Of a stretch of DNA of 64,000 nucleotides, positions 18,473 to 25,608 are shown one piece after another. Under the pieces are notes generated by a model. That model saw only the letters and a list, made by a program, of their open reading frames with translations, was not told where the DNA came from and ran no database searches. A program made the translations under genes and the position numbers. Each line of letters opens with the position of its first letter. Within the stretch, counting starts at the first letter, position 1. The stretch comes from Rhodoligotrophos defluvii (GTDB lineage Bacteria; Pseudomonadota; Alphaproteobacteria; Rhizobiales; Im1): contig NZ_SZZM01000003.1 in assembly GCF_005281615.1 (NCBI RefSeq), positions 352,207-416,206 of the forward strand, written 5' to 3'.

Positions 18473-19891
18473 TCAGCCCAAGACCTTGCCGGGGTTGAGG
18501 ATGCCCTTGGGGTCGAGCGCCGCCTTGAGCCGCCGCATCAGGGCGATCTCCTCGGGCTTGCGCGAAAAGCCGAGCCACGCCCGCTTGGTGAGGCCGATGC
18601 CGTGTTCGGCGGAAATGGCGCCGCCCATCTGGCTGACGAGGCCATAGACGACCGCCTCGGCCTTGGGCTTGATGCGCGCATCCGGCAGGCCGATGCCGAT
18701 GTGGAGATTGCCGTCGCCCATATGCCCGAAGATGTGCAGAGCGTGGTGCTCGGGCACCTCCCGCTTCAGGGCCGCGGCAAGCGCCTCCCCGAAGGCCTCC
18801 ATCGCATCGACACCGAGGGAGACGTCGAAATCCGCGAGCACGGGACAAAGGCGAATCTCCGCCTCGAAGTCCTCGCGGATGCGCCAGAAATCCAGGCGCT
18901 CGCGCCCGGACTGGGCGATCGCTGCATCGACCGCCGCATGCGGACCTTCGAGCGCTTCCGCGATCAGCCGTTCAAACCGTTCCTGGTCGGCGGTCACATC
19001 GAACCCTTCCGCCTCGCACAGCACGTAATAAGGCAATCCGCGCTGGACGGGCGCGCGCATCCCGCCCTCGCCGGTATTGAGATCATAGAAGCTGCCCCAC
19101 AGCACCTCGAACGAGGACAGAGTGCCGGCCAGTCCACGGGAGAGGCGGCGCAGCAGGTGCGGAATGCCGGCGAAGGCACTGAAGGCGAGGAACGCCGTGC
19201 TCACGCTCGTGGGGTGCGGTACCAGCTTTAGGCTCGCGCGGGTAATGATGCCGAGGGTGCCCTCGGACCCGATGAACAGCTGCTTCAGGTCGTAGCCGGT
19301 ATTGTCCTTCGCATAGGGAACGAGGTGCTCGATCACAGTGCCGTCGGCGAGCACCACTTCGAGGCCGAGGACCTGAGCGCGCGCCGAGCCATAGCGCAGC
19401 ACCTGAATGCCGCCGGCATTCATGGCCAGGGTGCCGCCGATGGTGGCGCTGCCGCGCGCGCCGAAATCGACGCCGAAGCGGAGGTCTTCCGCCTGGGCTG
19501 CTTCCTGCACGCGCTGCACGATGGCGCCCGCTTCCACCATTATCGAGGCCGACGCCACGTCGACCGGGCCGATATGGTTCATGCGTTCGAGCGACAGCAG
19601 GATTTCGCCGAGGCCCGCCTTGGTGCCGCGCACGAGATTGGTGCGACCGCCCTCGGCAATCACCACCTGTCCTGCCGCATGGCACAGTTCCATGACGGCG
19701 GAGACTTCGGCGGTCGAGCCTGGCCGTACCAGGGCTGCCGCGGCAGTATCCTCAAGGCACCAGGCATCGACGGCCCGGCCAGAGAGCTGAGGCCCCGATA
19801 GCACGTTGGTCGGACCGACGATCGCGGCGATCCGCGCCAGCAGGTCGGCCCTGGCGCCGCTCCCGGGCGGCCCGGCCAGTTCGCTCGTCAT
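18473..19891 (-). CDS. FAD-linked 2-hydroxyacid dehydrogenase (GlcD/D-lactate dehydrogenase type)
   Basis: This 472-residue protein has the PCMH-type FAD-binding domain followed by the FAD-oxidase C-terminal domain of the GlcD/D-2-hydroxyglutarate/D-lactate dehydrogenase family. FAD-domain marks are EGGRTNLVRGT, GARGSATIGGTLAMNAGG and FIGSEGTLGIIT. The C-terminal metal-binding histidines are in HIFGHMGDGNLH, and the closing motif SAEHGIGLTKR is intact. It would oxidise a D-2-hydroxyacid and pass electrons to an acceptor. The ATG at 19891 overlaps the amidase stop by four bases (ATGA). As the last gene of a transporter-amidase operon, its substrate may be a hydroxyacid released by the amidase (for example an ureidoglycolate- or glycolate-like product); that is inference. 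Confidence 0.9.
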   Translation of the reverse strand: MTSELAGPPGSGARADLLARIAAIVGPTNVLSGPQLSGRAVDAWCLEDTAAAALVRPGSTAEVSAVMELCHAAGQVVIAEGGRTNLVRGTKAGLGEILLSLERMNHIGPVDVASASIMVEAGAIVQRVQEAAQAEDLRFGVDFGARGSATIGGTLAMNAGGIQVLRYGSARAQVLGLEVVLADGTVIEHLVPYAKDNTGYDLKQLFIGSEGTLGIITRASLKLVPHPTSVSTAFLAFSAFAGIPHLLRRLSRGLAGTLSSFEVLWGSFYDLNTGEGGMRAPVQRGLPYYVLCEAEGFDVTADQERFERLIAEALEGPHAAVDAAIAQSGRERLDFWRIREDFEAEIRLCPVLADFDVSLGVDAMEAFGEALAAALKREVPEHHALHIFGHMGDGNLHIGIGLPDARIKPKAEAVVYGLVSQMGGAISAEHGIGLTKRAWLGFSRKPEEIALMRRLKAALDPKGILNPGKVLG

Positions 19892-21132
19892 TGGTCCGCG
19901 ACGCCCGCCTGGTCCAGCAGCGCGTGCAGCAGCACGTCGGCGCCTGCCTTGCAGGCTTCCGGCGATGAATATTCCGCCTCGTTGTGGCTGATGCCGTCGC
20001 GCGAGGGTACGAAGATCATCGCTGTGGGCGTCACCCGCGCCACATAGACCGCGTCGTGTCCGGCGCCGGAGACCATGTCGCGCGTGGCATAGCCGCAGGC
20101 CTCGGCCGCGCGCCTGATCGAGTTTACGCAACCCTCGTCGAAGGCGACGGGCGGCGACTTCCAGATGCGCTCGACCTTGACGTCGACCTTGTGCTGCGCC
20201 CCCGCCTCGGCCGCGATATCCCGCATCGCCTGCTCCATGCTGTCGAGCATCTCGTCCTGCGGATGCCGCAGGTCGACGGTGAACGTGACCATCCCCGGCA
20301 CCGTATTGCGCGAGCCCGGCGCAACCTTGAGGTCACCCACCGTGAACCGCATCCATTCCCCGTGGTCGGCTGCCGCCGCATAGCAGCCCGCCAGTATCGT
20401 ATAGAGGCCGCGCACCGGGTCGCGCCGGCGGTCCATGGGGGTTGGTCCCGCATGCACCTCATCGCCGGTGATCACCACGTCGAACCAGCGGATACCCTGC
20501 ACCGAAGTGACGACACCGACCGGCAGATCCTGTTCTTCCAGGATGGGCCCCTGCTCGATATGCACCTCGAAGCTGGCCTTCCAGTCGCGGCCGCCGACGG
20601 GCAGGCTGCCCTTGTAGCCGATGCGCTCCAGCTCGCCGCCGAGGGTCGCGCCCCTTTTGTCGGTGAAGCCATAGGCGTTTTCCAGCGGGAACACGCCGGC
20701 ATAGACACCGGACGACACCATGGCCGGAGCGAAGCGGGCGCCCTCCTCATTGGTCCAATTGACGATCTCGATGGGATACTCGGTCTCGATGCCGGCATCG
20801 TTCATGGTCTCGATGGCTTCGAGCGCCGCCAACACGCCGAGAGCGCCGTCGAACTTGCCGCCGGTCGGCTGGCTGTCGAGATGGGAGCCGGCCATCACGG
20901 CGGGGCCCGGGCGCCGTCCCTTGCGGCGGGCGAACATGTTGCCCATGGCGTCGACCTCGACGGTCAGGCCGGCCTGCCGGCACCACGCGGCAAAGAGGTC
21001 GCGCGCCTGCTTGTCCTCGTCCGATAAGGTCAGGCGGCACACGCCGCCTTTCGGCGTCGCCCCGATTTCGGCCATTTCCATGAGCCGGCTCCACAGCCGC
21101 TCCCCGTTCACCCTCAGATTCCGCCTGGTCAT
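19888..21132 (-). CDS. M20-family amidase/hydantoinase (Zn-dependent N-carbamoyl or allantoate-type hydrolase)
   Basis: This 414-residue cytosolic hydrolase belongs to the N-carbamoyl-L-amino-acid hydrolase, allantoate amidohydrolase and ureidoglycolate hydrolase group. The metal ligands are visible: GSHLDSQPTGGKFDGALG (His, Asp), NEEGARF (Glu-Glu), FEVHIEQGP (His) and the C-terminal HNEAEY. The dimerisation-domain motifs GDEVHAGPTPMD and GSRNTVPG, and the SGAGHDA loop, are typical of this group. The exact substrate is uncertain: an N-carbamoyl amino acid, ureido acid or allantoate are all possible. The ATG at 21132 overlaps the upstream permease stop by four bases, and the FAD dehydrogenase start overlaps its own stop. 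It is therefore translationally coupled to a dedicated transporter. Confidence 0.9.
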   Translation of the reverse strand: MTRRNLRVNGERLWSRLMEMAEIGATPKGGVCRLTLSDEDKQARDLFAAWCRQAGLTVEVDAMGNMFARRKGRRPGPAVMAGSHLDSQPTGGKFDGALGVLAALEAIETMNDAGIETEYPIEIVNWTNEEGARFAPAMVSSGVYAGVFPLENAYGFTDKRGATLGGELERIGYKGSLPVGGRDWKASFEVHIEQGPILEEQDLPVGVVTSVQGIRWFDVVITGDEVHAGPTPMDRRRDPVRGLYTILAGCYAAAADHGEWMRFTVGDLKVAPGSRNTVPGMVTFTVDLRHPQDEMLDSMEQAMRDIAAEAGAQHKVDVKVERIWKSPPVAFDEGCVNSIRRAAEACGYATRDMVSGAGHDAVYVARVTPTAMIFVPSRDGISHNEAEYSSPEACKAGADVLLHALLDQAGVADQ

Positions 21133-21932
21133 GTCTGTCCTCCACCCGCCCGGCCTTGGCGCGCTTGCACAATCATACGGATGACGATCGCCGTCACGGT
21201 GATCGCGATCAAAAAAACCGAAACCGCGGCGATGACCGGGTCGATATTGTCGCGCAGGCCGGACCAGATGCGCCGCGGCAGCGTGATGATCTCGAAGCTG
21301 GTGACGAACAAAGTGACGGCGATCTCCTCCCACGACAGAATGAAGGACAGGAACGCGGCCGAGGCTATGCCCAGCTTGATGTTCGGCAGAAGCACGAGGA
21401 AGGTGGTCTGCCAGATGGAGGCGCCGAGATTGCGGGCGGCAAGCTCGATGCGCCGGTCGACCTGGGTGAGCGCCACCAGGATGGTGACCACCGCATAGGG
21501 CACGGCGACCACCACATGGGCGATCACGACCCCCGGTACCGTATCGTAGAGATCGATGCTGGTTGCGAAGAAATAGAGCACCAGGGCGGAGATGATCGGC
21601 GGCACCGCCATGGGCAACAGCACGAAGCCGACGAGCACGGGCGTCAGGCCGGGCCGGCGGTACCAGATGCCGAGACTGAACAGGGTCGCCAGGATGGTGG
21701 AGACGATGGCGCAGGCCACGGCGATTGTGAAGCTGGTGCCGATGCTGCCGAGCCATTCCGGGCTTGTCGCCAACGCCTGGTAGTGGCGCAGCGACCAGTC
21801 GCCTTCCGGCATAGACAGGAACCGTCTGCCCGTGAAGGAAACCGGCACCACGGCTGCCAAGGGCAACAGCAGAAACAGCATCGCCAGATAGGCAAAGGTG
21901 GCGCTGGTTCTGCCGGGAGACTGCCCTTGCAT
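21129..21932 (-). CDS. ABC transporter permease, PotC-type
   Basis: This 267-residue inner-membrane permease has six predicted membrane segments. The conserved EAA loop reads ELAARNLGASIWQTTFLVLLPNI. It is the second permease of a polyamine/opine/thiamine-type (spermidine/putrescine family) importer. The start at 21932 is preferred over an in-frame upstream ATG, leaving a two-base gap to the previous gene's stop. The stop overlaps the amidase start. With the preceding permease, the twin-arginine binding protein and the ATPase it completes an importer. Confidence 0.9.
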   Translation of the reverse strand: MQGQSPGRTSATFAYLAMLFLLLPLAAVVPVSFTGRRFLSMPEGDWSLRHYQALATSPEWLGSIGTSFTIAVACAIVSTILATLFSLGIWYRRPGLTPVLVGFVLLPMAVPPIISALVLYFFATSIDLYDTVPGVVIAHVVVAVPYAVVTILVALTQVDRRIELAARNLGASIWQTTFLVLLPNIKLGIASAAFLSFILSWEEIAVTLFVTSFEIITLPRRIWSGLRDNIDPVIAAVSVFLIAITVTAIVIRMIVQARQGRAGGGQT

Positions 21933-21934
21933 GG

Positions 21935-22789
21935 TCAGCGCACCAGACGCTCGACGCGGATCACCTTCAACAGCACCCACATCATGATGGACACGAAGAT
22001 CAGGAGCACCACCGACAAAGCCGCGCCCAGGCCCCAGTTCGCGGTCTGCGACATCTGCAGGAATACGTATTCCGCGATCATCACCACACGGCCGCCGCCC
22101 AGGATGGCGGGCGTGATGAAGAATCCCAGGGCGAAGATGAAGACGATGAAGAAGGCGCCGACCACGCCGGGCATGGACAGGGGCAGGAACACCTCGAAGA
22201 ACCGGCGTATGGGCCCGGCGCCCAGCCCGCGTGCTGCCGCCATCACACGGGGATCGATCTGCCGCATCACCGCGACCAGCGGGAAGATGGCGAAAGGCAC
22301 CATGAAATGCACCATCCCGATGACCACGCCCACTTCATTGCGCACCAGGGCCAGCGGCTCGCCAATCAGACCCGCGCTCATGAGCCATTCGTTCATCAGC
22401 CCGCGCGGACGCAGGATGATCAGCCAGCCAAAGGCCCGGATCAGAACCGAGATCCAGAACGGGATGAGCACGCAGATCTCGATGATGCGCTGTCGCCAGG
22501 GCGGGCCGAACACCCAGTGATAGGCGATGAGATAGGCCAGCATCACGGAGATGACCGTGACCACCAGGCAGATGCGCAAGCTGCGCAGCAGGATGCCGTG
22601 AATGGCGGGGTCGGTGAAAATCTGGGTGTAGTTGCCGAAGCCGGGCGTTGGACTGGTGAAGCTCCAGCGGAAGATGCCGAGCAAAGGCAGGAGATAGGCC
22701 GCCACCAGCAAGAGCGGCAGCGGTGCGATGAACACGCACCATTCGATGATCCGTCGCTTACTCACGCCTGCCATTTTTCTTGGAACCAT
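21935..22789 (-). CDS. ABC transporter permease, PotB-type
   Basis: This 284-residue inner-membrane permease has about six membrane segments. The EAA loop reads AAARGLGAGPIRRFFEVFLPLSMPG. It belongs to the PotB/spermidine-putrescine permease family and pairs with the next gene. The start could be ATG 22789 or ATG 22774 (MAGVSKRR); neither has a strong Shine-Dalgarno, and the longer form is listed. It follows the binding-protein gene after 112 bp, a gap holding strong hairpins that may separate abundant binding-protein mRNA from the permease message. Confidence 0.88.
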   Translation of the reverse strand: MVPRKMAGVSKRRIIEWCVFIAPLPLLLVAAYLLPLLGIFRWSFTSPTPGFGNYTQIFTDPAIHGILLRSLRICLVVTVISVMLAYLIAYHWVFGPPWRQRIIEICVLIPFWISVLIRAFGWLIILRPRGLMNEWLMSAGLIGEPLALVRNEVGVVIGMVHFMVPFAIFPLVAVMRQIDPRVMAAARGLGAGPIRRFFEVFLPLSMPGVVGAFFIVFIFALGFFITPAILGGGRVVMIAEYVFLQMSQTANWGLGAALSVVLLIFVSIMMWVLLKVIRVERLVR

Positions 22790-22820
22790 TCGGTCTCGGT
22801 CCCGCCGGGCTGAGAGGATG

Positions 22821-22870
22821 GAGCCGTGAAGGGCTCAAGCGAAGGAGCGGGGGCGGTGTCATACCGCCCC
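22821..22870 (-). promoter_or_regulatory. tandem hairpins between binding-protein and permease genes
   Basis: GAGCC (22821-22825) pairs with GGCTC (22832-22836). GGGGCGGT (22850-22857) pairs perfectly with ACCGCCCC (22863-22870) around a five-base loop. Neither has a T-tail on the minus strand. Such hairpins just after binding-protein genes often protect the upstream mRNA from 3' decay and give it higher expression than the permeases; that role is inferred here. Confidence 0.6.
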
Positions 22871-22901
22871 TGCCCTCACGAGGACGCGAGCACAGGCCGC
22901 G

Positions 22902-24014
22902 TCAGGTCGAGATCAGGGTCAGGAACTTGTCCAGCGTGGCGGAATAGTGGTCCACATACCACGTCTGATCGAGCTGGTGCTGCACCTTGACGAATTCCGG
23001 CTGGGTGCAGTCGAAGCGCTTCAGCTCTTCGGGAACGAGCGGCGCCGCCTTCGGGTTGGCCGGGCTGTTGCCGAGCAGCTCGAGCAGCTTGATCTGGCGC
23101 TGCGGATCCTGCGCGCTGGCGATGAAGGCATTGGCGGCCTCGGGACCTGCCGGGTTCTTGGCCATGATCGCCCAGCACGATGGGCCGAGGAAGCCTTCGT
23201 TGAAGCTGTAGGTGATGTCCCCGTCCGTATCCTGGTCGATGAGCTTCGCCCGGGTGTTCCACAACAGCCCCATGGACGCCTCGCCGTCGAGCATGAGCTG
23301 CTGGCTCTCCGCGCCCGAGCCCCAGAAGGAGACGATATTCGGCATGAAGGCTTTGATCTTGGCGAAGGCGCGGTCGACGTCCAGCGGATAGAGCTTGTCC
23401 GGCGCGACGCCATCGGCCAGCAGGGCAGCCTCAAGATTGCCCACCATCCACTTATACATGGTGCGCTTGCCGGGGAACTTCTCCACATCGAAGAAGTCCG
23501 CCCATGTCTTCGGCGGATTGTCGCCATACTTCTTCTTGTCATAGACCAGCACATAGCTGAGGTAATAGGCGGCTACCGCGTAATCGTTCCAGCCGCCCTC
23601 GAGGATGTTCTCCTTCTTCACGGTATTGAAGTCGATCTTCTGGAGAAATCCTTTGCGGCCCAGGGTCTCGGCCGAGAAAATGTCAGCATCGACCACGTCC
23701 CACGAGACCTTGCCGCTTTCCACCTGCGCCTGGATCGCGCCTTCCGTCGGGCCGGCCCCGTCGATCTTCACGTTATAGCCGGATTCGGCGGCGAAAGGCT
23801 TGGCGAAGGCTTCGTCGAAAGCCTTGATGGCATCGCCGCCCCAGTTCACCAGCACGAACTGCTTCTCCTGCGCGGTGAGCGCGCCGGACCGCAGGGCGAG
23901 CGGGAGCGCGCCAATCATGGCCAAGCCCTTGAGGAAGTCGCGGCGGCCGATCTCGCCGCGCTCGAGGCGCAGCTTGAGGATCTCGAAGCAGTCTTTCTGG
24001 AAGTTTCCGTTCAT
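22902..24014 (-). CDS. ABC transporter substrate-binding protein, PotD-type, Tat-exported
   Basis: This 370-residue periplasmic binding protein belongs to the spermidine/putrescine (PotD/PotF) extracellular-binding family. A twin-arginine signal is visible near residue 24 (IGRRDFLKGLAMIGALPLAL), so export is probably by Tat. The mature domain shows NWGGDAIKAFDEAFAKPF and WDVVDADIFSAETLG. KTWADFFDVEKFPGKR, also present, is common in the family. The substrate cannot be read from the sequence; the operon partner is an amidase, so an ureido or N-carbamoyl compound is possible. The gene lies between the ATPase (69 bp) and the first permease, in the family's usual operon. Confidence 0.92.
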   Translation of the reverse strand: MNGNFQKDCFEILKLRLERGEIGRRDFLKGLAMIGALPLALRSGALTAQEKQFVLVNWGGDAIKAFDEAFAKPFAAESGYNVKIDGAGPTEGAIQAQVESGKVSWDVVDADIFSAETLGRKGFLQKIDFNTVKKENILEGGWNDYAVAAYYLSYVLVYDKKKYGDNPPKTWADFFDVEKFPGKRTMYKWMVGNLEAALLADGVAPDKLYPLDVDRAFAKIKAFMPNIVSFWGSGAESQQLMLDGEASMGLLWNTRAKLIDQDTDGDITYSFNEGFLGPSCWAIMAKNPAGPEAANAFIASAQDPQRQIKLLELLGNSPANPKAAPLVPEELKRFDCTQPEFVKVQHQLDQTWYVDHYSATLDKFLTLIST

Positions 24015-24083
24015 ATCTGCATCTCCCCTGGGACATCGGTCCCTTGTCTTGGTCTTGTGGTCGGTTCACATCCGCCGGCTGGC

Positions 24084-25178
24084 TCACGCTTGCTGCGGCA
24101 GGATCATCCCCTTTTCTGGGGGCCAGGTGAGCCAAACCTGCTCTCCCTGGCCGTAGCTCTCGCGCGACCAGAGTTCGGCCGGCACGGTCAGCGACAGCTG
24201 CCGCACCGCTGGTGCCTCGGCAGATTCGAGCGTGAGCGCCACGGTTGCCCCGTGGTATGCGATCCCGGTCACCCTGGCCTCGACCGCATTGGCTCCCTCA
24301 GCCAGGCCATCCTTCGACCTGGCGAGCATGACGTGCTCGGGCCGTACGCCAAGGACGACGTCGCCTCCCGAAATCGCGCCGGGCGCCTTCAGCACGCGCG
24401 TGCCGAAGCCACCCGACACCATCCCAGCCGACGTTGACGGCGACGTCAAGGGGAACAGATTGATCTGGCCTAGAAACTCGGCCACGAACAGCGAACCGGG
24501 GCGGGTATAGACCTCCTCCGGCGCGCCGATCTGCTGCAGCCGGCCGTGGTTGAAGATGGCAATGCGGCTCGACATGGCGAGCGCCTCGGACTGGTCGTGC
24601 GTCACGAAAACGAAGGTGGTGCGCACCTCGCGATGGATTCGCTGCAGCTCGACCTGCAGCTGCTCGCGCAAGTTCTTGTCGAGCGCCGACAAGGGCTCGT
24701 CCAGCAGCAGGAGGTCGGGCGAGAACACCAGGGCACGAGCCAGCGCCACCCGTTGCTGCTGTCCGCCGGAAAGCTGAGCGGGGCGCTTGTGGGCATGAGC
24801 GCTGAGGCCGACGATCTCCAGAGCCTTCGCCACCTTTGCTTTCTGCTCGGCTGCAGGCACCTTGCGAACCCGTAAGGGAAAGGCGACGTTGCGCTCGACG
24901 GTCATGTGCGGAAACAATGCATAGCCCTGGAAGACCATGCCGAAATTGCGGTCCTCCGCCGGCCGTGCCGTCACGTCGGTGGCACCTTGCATGAGCTTGC
25001 CGGAGCTGGGCGCCTCGAAGCCGGCCAGGATGTTGAGGAACGTGGTCTTGCCCGACCCGGAGGGCCCGAGTAGCGTCAAGAACTCGCCTTTCTCGATTCC
25101 GATATTGATGTGAGCCAGCGCCGTGAACTGCCCGAAGCGCTTCGTGATGTCGATTGCCTGGACCTGGACATCCGCCAT
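24084..25178 (-). CDS. ABC transporter ATP-binding protein, PotA-type
   Basis: This 364-residue ATPase of the importer is first in the operon. Walker A is GPSGSGKTT, the Q-loop MVFQGYALFPHM, the signature [15 protein letters not shown], and Walker B DLLLLDEPLSALD. The H-loop VTHDQSEALAMS follows. The C-terminal 120 residues form the TOBE/regulatory domain (VVLGVRPEHVML), typical of PotA/FbpC/MalK. The ATG at 25178 (MADVQVQ) is preferred over an upstream GTG at 25214, because MADVQ fits the family start. No clear promoter was found in the gap before it. Confidence 0.92.
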   Translation of the reverse strand: MADVQVQAIDITKRFGQFTALAHINIGIEKGEFLTLLGPSGSGKTTFLNILAGFEAPSSGKLMQGATDVTARPAEDRNFGMVFQGYALFPHMTVERNVAFPLRVRKVPAAEQKAKVAKALEIVGLSAHAHKRPAQLSGGQQQRVALARALVFSPDLLLLDEPLSALDKNLREQLQVELQRIHREVRTTFVFVTHDQSEALAMSSRIAIFNHGRLQQIGAPEEVYTRPGSLFVAEFLGQINLFPLTSPSTSAGMVSGGFGTRVLKAPGAISGGDVVLGVRPEHVMLARSKDGLAEGANAVEARVTGIAYHGATVALTLESAEAPAVRQLSLTVPAELWSRESYGQGEQVWLTWPPEKGMILPQQA

Positions 25179-25608
25179 CGCCTGTACCCTGCCTTGCCCT
25201 CTCTCGCTCTTCACAACGGATTGAAACCGCGGCGCAGGCTAGCCCGGAGCGAACGGCGTCACAACGGAAATTCGGCCTTGGCCGCATGCATCTATCCACA
25301 ATTCAGCCGTCCATTCCGGTAACGCTTTGTTGTGGTCCGCCTGCAAAGCTCGGCTTTTCGCGCGGAGCGCTCTGTCCCCTTGATGTGTGGCGGTTTTTTC
25401 TGGTCTTTGCCCTGAATGACGAGCTACAAAGGTGTGGGTCCGGCGCTCCATCAAGGATGGTGATGGGATAAATATCTTTTGAAATAGGACACTTATTTAC
25501 CTGTTCTCAAGTTCGATCTGATGTGGGCGTCCAGCGGAGGCGCCGAACGGGGTGGCGTTGCCGGGTGAGTGAGTACGTGAGGGGGATGGACAACCGTGGG
25601 GAAAGGCC
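25179..25608. other. 430-bp intergenic region before lptD
   Basis: This lies between the divergent ABC operon (minus) and lptD (plus). I see no gene. In related genomes lptG would end near this point; no LptG-like reading frame or remnant was recognised. The stretch at about 25460-25500 is A/T-rich (GATAAATATC, TTGAAATAGG) and is the likeliest place for the lptD promoter. TTGAAA with a 17-base spacer to TGTTCT is a poor match, so no boxes are assigned. Confidence 0.5.
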
